From Candidatus Poribacteria bacterium (GTDB lineage Bacteria > Poribacteria > WGA-4E > WGA-3G), in contig JAAXHL010000156.1 of the NCBI GenBank assembly GCA_012270865.1, forward strand, positions 1 to 56,855: a DNA stretch of 56,855 nucleotides. The letters run 5' to 3'. A program made the translations under genes and the position numbers. Below are positions 1-7,911 of the stretch, piece by piece; position 1 is the first letter of the stretch; every line of letters starts with the position of its first letter. The notes beneath the pieces are model-generated. The model was not told where the DNA came from. It searched no databases and saw only the letters and a list, made by a program, of their open reading frames with translations.

Positions 1-278
1 ACCAATCCCGTATCTACTTATTGCGATTTTTTGCTAAGTTCTGCGGTGTGTGAAACTCGTAGAAAAATCCGTTGGTCATTGAAAATTTAACCAAAATGTG
101 ATACGAATTGTCCAAACTACTGTAAACATGATATATCATACATTTTTTGCAAAATTTTGTCAAATATTTTATAACACAAACGTGAGTTTGATAAAAGTTT
201 ATGTAGCGTCAAGTGTTATTTTTGGCTGTATACGCCACAAACTAACAGTTTGTGCTACGATTCGAGGTTTCCATTTTT
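1..278. other. Non-coding AT-rich edge region
   Basis: I see no convincing gene here. The stretch is AT-rich and lies downstream of the minus-strand GlmL-like gene. Bases 236-260 hold a short hairpin-like dispersed repeat (CACAAACTAACAGTTTGTGC and a few more bases) that recurs with one change at 48421-48445. A 74-residue open frame at 98-322 overlaps the GlmL-like gene on the other strand and has no ribosome binding site or recognisable domain. Confidence 0.6.
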
Positions 279-2099
279 TCACGGCGTGGGGTAAGTGTCT
301 AAGGCGGTCTGCCACTTTGTGAGTTGTGCGACGCGTTGTGCAGCATCCGCCGGGATTTCAAGGGGTCTGCCGCGGGTATCAATCACCAATCCGACGATCC
401 CGCCGGTTACTTCTGCTTCCACAGCATTTCCGTTTCCGGCACCGAGGTCGAACCGCCGTGAGGGTTGAAGTTTCAGAGTCGCCTTTTCGCCTGACGGCAG
501 CAGATAGCGTCGAAGTTCACCAAACGGGATGCTTTCATCCACTGGGGACATCCCACCGCCACTGATCTGAACGGTCAGGCATTCGTCGCCATCGTTGGTA
601 ACACCGATAGGTACGATGGCTGTGCCTAAATGGATGAGACAGTCGCGTTCAAAGACTTGGGTGGCAGCTTCAGGGTTGACCTGTGCGAGTACACCGAGTT
701 GTGGCATCATGAAGATACTGTCAACGGCGAGGTGCGTTATGCCTTCCGGTTGGAATGCGTCTATCATCATGAGCATCGCTTGTTGACGGCGCGGCGCGTG
801 CGATAAAACGCCGCCGCTGCCGACGATCATATCTAAGGCGGTCATATTAACGAGCGACTGACCGCTTTCCGCTTGAGAAAACGCTTCGGAGATCGTCCGC
901 TGCTGTTGGACACCGCGCAGTTCCACGGCGAGTTGTTTGTGCTGTTCAAAGGCGAGTCGGAGTGCCTCGCGTGCGATCGCCTGCTCCAGAATCAATTCCT
1001 GTAAGGTTTGCGGAATCGTCGTCGGTCGGATCATCTTGTTTTTGACACGATTTCGGAGATCACTGACTTCGATTTCAAACGGTACCCAGCGGAGTACGTT
1101 TTCCAAACCGGCTTCGGCGAGGACATTCGAGACGCTGTAACTCATACCGAGGTTCGCACTCACCGTCCGGTTGAAGATCGGTTCTGCCTCTCTATTTTTG
1201 AAGACAGAAAAGACATCCGTTGTTGCCCCACCGATGTCTACACCGACGACTGCGATATCCTGTTGCGTGGAGACGGTCTGAATGATTTCACCGACTGCCC
1301 CGGGTGTCGGCATAATCGGTGCATCTGTCCAGTCAATAAGTTTCTTGTAGCCGGGGGCGTGCGCCATGACGTGATCGAGGAACTGTTCCTGAATCTTGTG
1401 GCGTGTCGGCATCAAATTTTCACGTTCCAAGACGGGACGGAGGTTGTCTACTATTTCCAGTGCCATCACATCTTGCAAACGTTCTTGAATCGCCTCGCGT
1501 GCGTCTACATTTCCAGCATAGATGAGCGGGAGTTCATACGCGATACCCAAACGTGGTCTCGGACGCGCAGCGGCGATAATCTCTGCTAATTCCACGACGT
1601 GCGAAGTCGTCCCGCCATCAACACCACCAGAGAGGAGTAGCATATCGGGACGGAGGTGTCGGATCCGTTCAATTTTTTCGTGTGGGAGGCGTTTGTCGTT
1701 AGAGGCGATGACATCCATAACAATCGCACCGGCACCGAGTGCGGCGCGCTCCGCACTTTCACCTGTCAGATTACGGACGACTCCTGCCACCATCATCTGG
1801 AGTCCGCCACCCGCGCTACTTGTCGATATATAGATGTCTACGCCTTCGTCCCCATTTTGTGGTTTTATGATGACACCGTTATCAAGGAGTTTACGTCCAG
1901 CGAGTTCCTCGACTTCGGTGATGGCGTTGATAACACCTGCGGTTACATCTTCAACGGGTGCCTCGACAGTTGTCGGTGCTTCACCGCGGACGATGAGTTG
2001 GTATTCATCGCCGCGCTTTTCGATCAGGATCGCTTTCGTTGTTGTACTGCCACAATCCGTAGCAAGGATAGAGCGGATTTCCGCCGCCGGTCCGTTCAT
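279..2099 (-). CDS. glmL: GlmL/MutL family ASKHA-fold ATPase-like protein
   Basis: A 606-residue protein of the GlmL/MutL family, members of which sit beside B12-dependent glutamate mutase genes and are thought to act as chaperone or reactivation factors. Two phosphate-binding motifs of the actin/Hsp70/sugar-kinase fold are visible: ATDCGSTTTKA near residues 13-23 and VDIGGATTDVF near 287-297. LLSGGVDGGTT near 155-165 and GSGGVLSH near 425 also fit. The ATG at 2099 is preceded by a GGAGAG ribosome binding site. No mutase subunits (GlmS/GlmE) are visible in the window, so its partner is either elsewhere or different. Family assignment is firm; the actual substrate is not shown by the sequence. 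Confidence 0.88.
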   Translation of the reverse strand: MNGPAAEIRSILATDCGSTTTKAILIEKRGDEYQLIVRGEAPTTVEAPVEDVTAGVINAITEVEELAGRKLLDNGVIIKPQNGDEGVDIYISTSSAGGGLQMMVAGVVRNLTGESAERAALGAGAIVMDVIASNDKRLPHEKIERIRHLRPDMLLLSGGVDGGTTSHVVELAEIIAAARPRPRLGIAYELPLIYAGNVDAREAIQERLQDVMALEIVDNLRPVLERENLMPTRHKIQEQFLDHVMAHAPGYKKLIDWTDAPIMPTPGAVGEIIQTVSTQQDIAVVGVDIGGATTDVFSVFKNREAEPIFNRTVSANLGMSYSVSNVLAEAGLENVLRWVPFEIEVSDLRNRVKNKMIRPTTIPQTLQELILEQAIAREALRLAFEQHKQLAVELRGVQQQRTISEAFSQAESGQSLVNMTALDMIVGSGGVLSHAPRRQQAMLMMIDAFQPEGITHLAVDSIFMMPQLGVLAQVNPEAATQVFERDCLIHLGTAIVPIGVTNDGDECLTVQISGGGMSPVDESIPFGELRRYLLPSGEKATLKLQPSRRFDLGAGNGNAVEAEVTGGIVGLVIDTRGRPLEIPADAAQRVAQLTKWQTALDTYPTP

Positions 2100-2211
2100 A
2101 CACGTTCTCTCCGTTCTTTAGCCATTCGCCATCAGCCATCGGGAACCGTCAGGACACAAAGCGTTCTCGCCTCTTCTCGATAACTGATGACCATTTTTCT
2201 GATAACTTCTG

Positions 2212-3003
2212 TTAATACCCTAATTCTCGTAAATACGCTCGGTTCACCGTCATCCGTTCTTCATCTGAACGTTCCTCAACTGTGCCGGGGCATGCAGTAA
2301 TCCAACGGTCGTAGTTGAGTTCCGCTAAAGTGGACATGATACCCGGAAAATCCATCACGTTTCCAGCGCCGACATCGACCCAATCCACGTCATAATTGTT
2401 ACCATTTCCGCCTGTGTACCCTGAATAATCCTGAAGGTGGACATAGACGAGGACATCGCTATAGCGTCGGATAGATTCAATTGGATCGTATCCCCAGAGT
2501 GCTGAGTGCGAGACATCTATGCACAACTTGCACTTTCGGAGCAGGCTCATATATTTTGCCCAATCGTCAATAGAATCGACGGTGGTATTCGTGTGGATAT
2601 GATAACAGACATCCAGTCCGTATTGTGCGGCGTATTCTGTCCAGTCTTCGGAAACATCAGCGAGTGCTGCGAGGTCGGAGTTATCGACGGATCGGTCCTT
2701 CGGTTTACCGGCACCCATGAACATGAAACAGTCTGCCCCGACTTCTGCGGCGAAGTCGATACGTCGCTTGTTGATCTCCATCTGTTCTGGATTTTTATCG
2801 ATCGGCAGCCCGCGTGCGGTTACGGCAGCGACGGGAAGGTCAACATTGTCGCAGATTTGACGAATACGCTGCGGTGTTCCGACCCAATCTAAGGATTGCC
2901 GCATCTCCCAACCGTCCCAACCTGCCTCTTTGAGCTGCGTCAGCAGTCCTTCAAAGTCAGGCTGTTGCCAACGCAGTGTGCTATATCCAAATTTGAAACC
3001 CAT
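2212..3003 (-). CDS. Sugar phosphate isomerase/epimerase (xylose isomerase-like TIM barrel)
   Basis: A 263-residue protein of the AP_endonuc_2 / xylose-isomerase-like TIM-barrel family. It begins MGFKFGYSTLRWQ and carries strands expected to hold metal ligands: an EMR segment near residue 37, a CIDVSHSALWG segment in the middle and a VYVHLQDYSG segment later. The start at 3003 is chosen because AGGAGG lies just upstream. A longer open frame to 3135 runs into a dispersed inverted-repeat element and is unlikely to be translated. Such enzymes usually isomerise or epimerise sugars or inositols and often sit beside Gfo/Idh dehydrogenases, as here across a divergent spacer. The specific substrate is unknown. 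Confidence 0.82.
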   Translation of the reverse strand: MGFKFGYSTLRWQQPDFEGLLTQLKEAGWDGWEMRQSLDWVGTPQRIRQICDNVDLPVAAVTARGLPIDKNPEQMEINKRRIDFAAEVGADCFMFMGAGKPKDRSVDNSDLAALADVSEDWTEYAAQYGLDVCYHIHTNTTVDSIDDWAKYMSLLRKCKLCIDVSHSALWGYDPIESIRRYSDVLVYVHLQDYSGYTGGNGNNYDVDWVDVGAGNVMDFPGIMSTLAELNYDRWITACPGTVEERSDEERMTVNRAYLRELGY

Positions 3004-3070
3004 ACTTTTCCTCCTATTTTGGCTGTCGGCTTTTGGCTGTCGGCTATCAGCCAGCAAAGTGCCGTAGTGC

Positions 3071-3315
3071 CGTAGGTTGGGTTGAACGGCGTTAAGAAGT
3101 TGGATGTTGATAGACCAAAAACACCTGAAAATCAAGAGTCTGCCTTATCTATTCAAGGACGCAGTGAAACCCAACTTGACACGTTCATCATCCCGGAAAT
3201 TTCAAATCAAAGCGTTGGGTTTCACTCAATTTCTGGTGAATGCGGTGTCTCTGGAGAAAATTGTGTTCTTCTATGATTTCGCGTTTTTGGTGGTATCCAT
3301 TCAACCCAACCTACG
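3071..3315. mobile_element. MITE-like element with CGTAGGTTGGGTTGAA ends
   Basis: Perfect 16-bp inverted ends CGTAGGTTGGGTTGAA (3071-3086) and its complement (3300-3315) bound 245 bp with no transposase. A second, nested inverted pair (GTGAAACCCAAC near 3165 and GTTGGGTTTCAC near 3214) lies inside. No clear target duplication is seen. This looks like a non-autonomous element or a repeat dependent on another replicon's transposase. Confidence 0.7.
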
Positions 3316-3407
3316 ATGATCTCTACTCCAAAAAAATATTATAGCATAAATTAAAATAAATTGCAGTTATCAGTACGCAGTTTAAAAAGAGATGCGATTC
3401 ATTACAG

Positions 3408-3466
3408 TACCTCTTAACTGACAACTGAAAGGTTTTCGTAGAAAACCGTACTGAAAACTGATAACT
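3408..3466. repeat. Dispersed 59-bp hairpin repeat, copy 1
   Basis: This segment is an inverted copy of 35189-35247, with about four mismatches over 59 bp by my reading. The centre is a hairpin, GGTTTTC-GTA-GAAAACC. Related CAGTTATCAGT/ACTGATAACT strings recur at about 20170, 30240 and 32627-32656. Confidence 0.75.
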
Positions 3467-3561
3467 ATAAAAAAATAAATTGCTTGCTATATAATGGAAG
3501 GTTTTGTTAAACTATAGCAACGAAACTTAGGGATTTGAAATACCCATTTTAAGGAGAAAAT

Positions 3562-4527
3562 ATGGATAAAGTGAAACTCGGTTTTATTGGAACCGGCGGT
3601 ATGGCTGGTGCGCACATGCGGAACTTGAAAGACAATTTTGAGGACGTTGAATTTTGTGCGATGTGTGATATTTCGGAAGACCGTGCGAAGTCGCGTGCCG
3701 AAGAATTCGGCGGAAACGCCTACAGCGACTATCGGGTCATGTATGACAAAGAGGATTTGGATGCGGTTTACATCTGCACACCGCCGTTTGCTCACGGTGA
3801 ACAGGAACGTATCGCCTGCGAACAAGGCATTGCGATGTTCATTGAGAAGCCGATCCACTCCGAATTGGAACCTGCAGTGATCATCAACGAATACGTTGAA
3901 CAGAGCGGTGTCGTTACGAGTGTCGGTTACCACTGGCGTTACGGTGGCAATGCCCAGAACGCGAAGGCGATGCTTGAAGAGCAGCCTCAGATTCTCGGCG
4001 CGCTCGGCTATTGGATAGGCGGTATGCCCGGAACACCGTGGTGGCGCGTTCGCGCACAATCCGGCGGACAGCACGTTGAACAGACAACACATATCTTTGA
4101 TCTCGCACGCTTCCTCGTCGGTAGCGACGGTAAAACCGTACACGGTGTCGCCGCAAGCGGTAGCATGACGGATATCGAGAACTACGATGTTGACGACATC
4201 AGTATGGTGAACATCGAGTTCCAGAACGGTGCGGTCGCGAACATCGTCTCAAGTTGTGCGATGCAAGGGTTCGGTCGCGTACATCTCGAAGTGTTCACGC
4301 GTGGGTTGGTCGTCACTGTCGGCGGACCGAACAATGTGAACCGAGGTGGAGAGACGGAACCGCTTTCAGGTGAAGGTGGAAAAGACCGAGATCGTGTCTT
4401 CATTGATGCTGTGAAATCTGGTGATACCTCCGAGATTCTATCGCCTTATAGCGACGCTTTAGAGACGCTCCGTATCATGCTCGCAGCAAGCACATCTTTC
4501 CGTACCGGTAAAGCAGTAGACTTATAG
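3562..4527 (+). CDS. Gfo/Idh/MocA family NAD(P)-dependent dehydrogenase
   Basis: A 321-residue oxidoreductase. The N-terminal Rossmann motif reads GFIGTGGMAGAH (residues 7-18), TPPFAH at 73-78 follows the fourth strand, and EKP at 95-97 is the family's catalytic-lysine motif. A conserved histidine falls in EQTTHIFDLARFL near residue 177. AAGGAG lies 6 bases before the ATG. It probably oxidises a sugar or cyclitol and may act with the neighbouring isomerases. The TAG stop coincides with the first bases of an inserted small mobile element, and the original gene end is duplicated downstream of that element (4651-4660), so the insertion left the coding sequence intact. Confidence 0.88.
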   Translation: MDKVKLGFIGTGGMAGAHMRNLKDNFEDVEFCAMCDISEDRAKSRAEEFGGNAYSDYRVMYDKEDLDAVYICTPPFAHGEQERIACEQGIAMFIEKPIHSELEPAVIINEYVEQSGVVTSVGYHWRYGGNAQNAKAMLEEQPQILGALGYWIGGMPGTPWWRVRAQSGGQHVEQTTHIFDLARFLVGSDGKTVHGVAASGSMTDIENYDVDDISMVNIEFQNGAVANIVSSCAMQGFGRVHLEVFTRGLVVTVGGPNNVNRGGETEPLSGEGGKDRDRVFIDAVKSGDTSEILSPYSDALETLRIMLAASTSFRTGKAVDL

Positions 4528-4649
4528 GACTTACGCATTTTTTTCATGAAATCCTACAGAGTCCTTGCGTTAGGCGGGGTTGCAAACCCCGCCTGCATGG
4601 GATTTGCGTGAGTTGCAAACCCCGCCTGCATGGGATTTGCGTGAGTCCT
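4526..4649. mobile_element. MITE family 1 (AGGACTTACGCA ends), copy 1
   Basis: The element begins AGGACTTACGCA at 4526 and ends TTGCGTGAGTCCT at 4649. The flanks carry the same 8 bases, AGACTTAT, at 4518-4525 and 4651-4658, which reads as a target duplication. Inside is a tandem pair of identical 33-bp units (4579-4611 and 4612-4644), part of which can fold as GGCGGGGTT-GC-AAACCCCGCC. No coding capacity is seen. Confidence 0.75.
4579..4644. repeat. Two identical tandem 33-bp units
   Basis: The unit begins GTTGCAAACCCCGCCTGCAT and ends TTGCGTGA; the two copies are identical. With the bases just before them they form a GC-rich hairpin of the type GGCGGGGTTTGCAAACCCCGCC, variants of which occur at 5551-5576, 19978-19999 and 32574 onward. 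Confidence 0.85.
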
Positions 4650-4730
4650 GAGACTTATAGAAATAACAGGCACAGATGCTTCGTCTCGGGACGGCGGAGC
4701 GTGCCTACTATGCAAAAGAAAGAGAGAATT

Positions 4731-5486
4731 ATGCCAATTAATCAATCCATCTGTTTTGGGGGGTTCAGCCGTGGTAGGGACCCGGTAGATGTTATCAAGA
4801 AAGCCGCTGAAATCGGTTACAGATCCGTTGAGATGCTACCCGCGGAATATTGGTCGGTGGTCGAGGATCACGGGATGCGGGTCGCGATTATCGTCGGACA
4901 TTCCTCGCTACCGTCGGGTTTGAACGATCCGAGCAACCACGACCGGATTGAGGACGAACTCCTCAAGAACATCGACATCGCCGCTGAAAACGACATCCCC
5001 GGACTGATATGTTTCTCTGGTAACCGAGAAGGTAGATCAGAGGAAGAAGGACGTGATAACACGATAGCCGGACTGTCGCGCGTTACCAAGTATGCCGAAG
5101 AGAAAGAGATTAATCTCTGTGTTGAACTTCTGAACAGTAAGGTCAACCATCCCGACTATCAGTGTGATAAGACGGAGTGGGGTGTTGAAGTCTGTAAAGG
5201 TGTCGGTTCACCGCGGGCGCAGCTCCTCTACGACATCTATCACATGCAGATTATGGAAGGCGACCTCATCCGTAACATCACGGACTACAGTGATTACATC
5301 GGACACTATCATACAGCAGGTAATCCGGGACGTCGCGATCTCGATGACGAGCAGGAAATCTACTATCCTGCCGTGATGCGCGCCATCGTAAACACAGGAT
5401 ACGAACTCTATGTCGGACACGAATTCGGTCCTAAAGGTGATGCCTTTGATGCGATGCAACACGCGTACGATGTATGTAACGTTTAA
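4731..5486 (+). CDS. Sugar phosphate isomerase/epimerase, hydroxypyruvate isomerase-like
   Basis: A 251-residue TIM-barrel protein of the AP_endonuc_2 family. The region LCVELLNSKVNHPDYQC near residues 125-141 and the LLYDIYHMQIMEGDL segment near 165-179 closely follow hydroxypyruvate isomerase and related enzymes, with the expected Glu and Asp/His metal ligands. GHYHTAGNPGR follows near residue 190. The start at 4731 is preceded by purine-rich AAGAAAGAGAG. An open frame back to 4608 would run into the mobile element at 4526-4649, and ATG 4710 is a possible alternative. It lies in the same orientation as the Gfo/Idh gene and may have been in one operon with it before the element inserted. Confidence 0.82.
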   Translation: MPINQSICFGGFSRGRDPVDVIKKAAEIGYRSVEMLPAEYWSVVEDHGMRVAIIVGHSSLPSGLNDPSNHDRIEDELLKNIDIAAENDIPGLICFSGNREGRSEEEGRDNTIAGLSRVTKYAEEKEINLCVELLNSKVNHPDYQCDKTEWGVEVCKGVGSPRAQLLYDIYHMQIMEGDLIRNITDYSDYIGHYHTAGNPGRRDLDDEQEIYYPAVMRAIVNTGYELYVGHEFGPKGDAFDAMQHAYDVCNV

Positions 5487-5505
5487 TTGAAATCCACAAG
5501 GTTAT

Positions 5506-5539
5506 AGGGACAGGTTTCTCTATACCTGTCCCTTTTTTA
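5506..5539 (+). terminator. Rho-independent terminator after the isomerase
   Basis: A perfect 10-bp stem, AGGGACAGGT and ACCTGTCCCT, with an 8-base loop is followed by a run of T. It sits 20 bases beyond the stop codon of the isomerase at 4731-5486. Confidence 0.88.
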
Positions 5540-5605
5540 TGAATCACGACTGCAAGCGGGGTTTGAAACCCCGTCCAGTGGACACTTTTATAGGAGGAAT
5601 TCTAA

Positions 5606-6418
5606 ATGAGAAGCCTAAATTGGCTCATACTCATAACACTCATAGTGACTGTTTATCTGACATCCGTCGCGAGTGCCAGTCTCAATGATGGTTTGATCAT
5701 CTACCTGCCTTTTGATGAACGTTCAGGACAAACCGCTGCTGATCAGAGTGGAAGCAATAACGATGCCGATCTTATAGATGGTGCCGAATGGAAACCGAAT
5801 GGCGGTAAGCTCGGCGGTGCAGTGTCCCTTGATGGAGCAGGTGCTGCCGTTGAAGACCCAAACGGTGCAGATTATATCAACGGACTTGAGGCTTTTACCA
5901 TCTCTGTTTGGGTAAAATCTGATTCCGTTGGACACGACAGAGGTATTGTCTTTGCTATAGACCCTACTGGCGGCGATAATGTTTTCGGGTTCCGTTACGA
6001 TGCCGCAAGTTGGTCAACGCCAGGGGGTACGAATCTTATCAAGGGCGCAATTACCACAACAGGCGGTGGTCAAGCTTATGAAGGTAAAAGCGATGTGCAA
6101 ACCACCGACTGGCAACACCTCGCTTTTAGTTGGAAAAGTGGTGACCAACTTTCCCTCCATATTGATGGCGAGTTTGATGATGATCCTACACACAATGACG
6201 ATGGCAAAGTGGGAGAAATCTCTGGTGCCACCAAATTGCTCGTTGGTAAAGGCGCGAAGGATAATAACGGCACATCGTGGCCTGGACTCATAGACGACCT
6301 TCGCATCTATAACAGAGTGCTCAGCGAAGCAGAGATTGCGGATTTAGCAAGTGGTGTCCTTGCAGTCGAAGCAGACGGCAAGTTAGCAACGATCTGGGGG
6401 GCACTCAAACAGAGATAA
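5606..6418 (+). CDS. Secreted LamG-domain protein
   Basis: A 270-residue protein with a signal peptide (hydrophobic residues 5-20, cleavage probably after SVASA) and one LamG / concanavalin A-like domain. Hallmarks are IYLPFDE at the start, FTISVWVKS in the middle, WQHLAFSW, LSLHIDGEF, and IDDLRIYNRVLSEAEI near the end. After the domain comes a short tail, LAVEADGKLATIWGALK, which recurs in the LamG proteins at 27230-27997 and 30394-31176. AGGAGG precedes the ATG and a strong terminator follows. LamG domains bind glycans or proteins; the ligand is unknown. The upstream hairpin at 5551-5576 is a dispersed repeat. Confidence 0.85.
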   Translation: MRSLNWLILITLIVTVYLTSVASASLNDGLIIYLPFDERSGQTAADQSGSNNDADLIDGAEWKPNGGKLGGAVSLDGAGAAVEDPNGADYINGLEAFTISVWVKSDSVGHDRGIVFAIDPTGGDNVFGFRYDAASWSTPGGTNLIKGAITTTGGGQAYEGKSDVQTTDWQHLAFSWKSGDQLSLHIDGEFDDDPTHNDDGKVGEISGATKLLVGKGAKDNNGTSWPGLIDDLRIYNRVLSEAEIADLASGVLAVEADGKLATIWGALKQR

Positions 6419-6435
6419 ACTGGTAATAATATGTA

Positions 6436-6470
6436 GCGCGCGTCTGGTTTCCGCCAAACGCGCGCTTTCT
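6436..6470 (+). terminator. Rho-independent terminator after LamG gene
   Basis: The stem GCGCGCGT / ACGCGCGC, extended by TGG/CCA, is followed by TTTCTATTTCTC. It lies 17 bases after the LamG stop codon. Confidence 0.85.
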
Positions 6471-6483
6471 ATTTCTCTTTGTA

Positions 6484-6928
6484 GGAGCGAAAGGTATCAG
6501 TGATAAAATTTATCTTTTCTATTATTTGTTAGTTCCTGATGTCCGCGCTTTGCTTACAGCAAAAATGAAAGGAACAACCGGAAGACTACGATTAGGCACC
6601 GAAGCACTTGCCAGTTTGGAAATCCCGCTTCCGCCACTGGTAGAACAACGCCGTATCATAGCCAAGTTAAAAGCATTGTCTGCACAATTAGATGCAGGGG
6701 TTAATACTCTAAAAGTAGAACTCACACGCGCTGAACATTTACAGCAGTCTATCCTCAAGTACGCGTTCTCTGGTAAATTGGTTCCGCAAGACCCAAACGA
6801 TGAACCGGCAAGCGTCTTATTGGAGAAAATCCGAAAAAAAACAACCTCAGCAACCGAAGCGAAAAAAGAAGACAGCAAAGGTCAAAACAGCATCTTCGGC
6901 AAAGCAATTGTCCTTACCTTTCGATTGA
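6484..6928 (+). pseudogene. hsdS: 5'-truncated and frameshifted hsdS (type I restriction specificity subunit) remnant
   Basis: Only the last third of an HsdS subunit remains. The frame is open from about 6484 and shows GAKGISDKIYLFYYLL, then IPLPPLVEQRRIIAKLKAL, the junction helix entering the final conserved region, then LQQSILKYAFSGKLVPQDP and ASVLLEKIRK. There is no proper start codon; the segment simply begins after the LamG terminator. At a run of eight A (6834-6841) the frame is broken. Continuing in the +1 frame gives a normal HsdS ending, PKRKKKTAK through KQLSLPFD, and TGA at 6926-6928. The uncorrected frame runs on to 7005 and looks random. With the hsdM remnant at 9746-10104 it marks a dismantled type I system. 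Confidence 0.85.
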
Positions 6929-7033
6929 AATGCCTCTTTCTCAAAATCAGAGCATTACCATTGCATTTGATGCGGACTTGTGTTAAAATAGCGGTGCACA
7001 AATAGTAGGCCGTTTAGTTACAGCTTATACGTC

Positions 7034-7134
7034 AGGACTTACGCAAATTTAGCACGTGATGGTAGATTTTTTTAGTTTTAAACCCCCTAAATCCCCCTTA
7101 TCAGGGGGACTTTAAGAGGAATTGCGTAAGTCCT
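7034..7134. mobile_element. MITE family 1, copy 2
   Basis: The 13-bp inverted ends AGGACTTACGCAA (7034-7046) and TTGCGTAAGTCCT (7122-7134) bound 101 bp without coding capacity. The flanks repeat TATACGT at 7026-7032 and 7134-7140, which fits a target duplication of about 7 bp. The middle holds the hairpin CCCCCTTATCAGGGGG, also found in the copy at 13527-13867. Confidence 0.82.
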
Positions 7135-7224
7135 ATACGTAAAGAAATTATCCGATTTGTCCGAACTTCAAAGAAGAATCTGTCGATGATTAATTCGCTC
7201 TAAATAAAACAACGGAGAAAGGCT

Positions 7225-7482
7225 ATGAAAAAATCAAAAACACAGAAGACCGATCCGCTTCTTGCATTAGCAGGAACGCTTAAATGGGAGGATATAGGTG
7301 TTCCAGATGCTGTATTGCCCCCGGAGATAAGGGTGGTGAAGGGGGCGCACGAAGACAACCCGGATTCGCTCCTCGCCTTGGCAGGAACGCTGAAATCTGA
7401 TGCTACTGACATCAGTGAACGCCACGATGACTACATTGCAGCTGCTTTGCTTGCAGAGTTACGAAGAGATGCGGATGAATAA
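7225..7482 (+). CDS. Small antitoxin-like protein with an internal repeat
   Basis: An 85-residue hydrophilic protein with GGAGAAAGG upstream. It contains the phrase DPLLALAGTLK at residues 11-21 and almost the same phrase, DSLLALAGTLK, at 50-60, followed by SDATDISERHDDYIAAALLAEL. Only the second half looks like a full copy of the small proteins I know from toxin-antitoxin neighbourhoods, so the first half is probably a partial duplication. The DNA between the repeats contains a G-rich/C-rich hairpin-like stretch similar to local repeats. It ends 14 bases before the UPF0175 gene and is probably co-transcribed with it. Function is unproven. Confidence 0.6.
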   Translation: MKKSKTQKTDPLLALAGTLKWEDIGVPDAVLPPEIRVVKGAHEDNPDSLLALAGTLKSDATDISERHDDYIAAALLAELRRDADE

Positions 7483-7496
7483 CACGAGGTGAGTTT

Positions 7497-7787
7497 ATGG
7501 CAAAGACAGAACTTGAAGTCCGATTTACATTACCGCTTGACGAGGTTTTACTGAAACACAGAATGGACGCGGAGCACAAAGCGAGAGAGGCTTTTGTGCT
7601 TGAACTCTTACGCCAAGGGGACATCAGTGCTGGTAGAGCGGCACGACTTCTCAATATTTCGAGATGGGAACTCTCGGATCTGATGTATGAAGCCGGCATT
7701 TCTCCCTTTGACGATAGTCTCACAACAGAAGCCTTAAACGCTGAAGTTAAAAGTGCGTTAAAAGATTTCGATGAATTGAAAGTATAA
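7497..7787 (+). CDS. UPF0175 family protein (antitoxin-like, helix-turn-helix)
   Basis: A 96-residue protein. The segment FVLELLRQGDISAGRAARLLNISRWELSDLMYEAGISPF (given here as residues 37-75) is the UPF0175 signature: a predicted helix-turn-helix ending in the ISPF motif. Members are usually antitoxins or DNA-binding regulators paired with a PIN-like (DUF3368) toxin. No such toxin follows; the next gene is a TIGR04255 protein with its own promoter. GAGGTG lies 7 bases before the ATG. The pair with the preceding 85-residue protein may be a complete unconventional module or an orphaned antitoxin. Confidence 0.75.
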   Translation: MAKTELEVRFTLPLDEVLLKHRMDAEHKAREAFVLELLRQGDISAGRAARLLNISRWELSDLMYEAGISPFDDSLTTEALNAEVKSALKDFDELKV

Positions 7788-7827
7788 CACTATTATGAAT
7801 TGTTAGATTGGTTGTTTGAAATGATTA

Positions 7828-7856
7828 TTGCGTTCCATGAAGATCTGTGGTAAAAT
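7828..7856 (+). promoter_or_regulatory. Sigma-70-type promoter of cassette copy 1
   Basis: TTGCGT (7828-7833), 17 bases, TAAAAT (7851-7856), about 55 bases before the TIGR04255 start. The matching sites in cassette copy 2 are at 10164-10192, and the flanking sequences are clearly related, which supports this as a real control element. Confidence 0.72.
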
Positions 7857-7911
7857 ATAAATATGTGAAAGAGTAGTAAAATTAATATTAAAATTTGATA
7901 GGTAGTACATT

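Larger units (their letters stand above)
3004..3561. other. Divergent spacer filled with dispersed repeats
   Basis: This 558-base spacer separates two divergently transcribed genes and holds no convincing coding sequence. It contains a 245-bp inverted-repeat element (3071-3315), a second hairpin repeat (3408-3466) and a TATAAT-like box at 3490-3495 without a clear -35 partner. Short open frames inside it lie within the repeats and show no domain. Confidence 0.7.

Noticed and set aside
98..322. 74-residue open frame at the window's left edge
   Set aside because: AT-rich, no ribosome site or domain, overlaps the end of the GlmL-like gene.
1008..1589. 193-residue open frame antisense to the GlmL-like gene
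   Set aside because: Shadow frame; Cys/Arg-rich, no domain, no ribosome site.
3487..4143. 218-residue open frame antisense to the Gfo/Idh gene
   Set aside because: Shadow of the clear dehydrogenase on the opposite strand.
6834..6841. A8 tract as a phase-variable switch in hsdS
   Set aside because: The gene has lost its N-terminal two-thirds and has no start, so switching the frame could not restore function.
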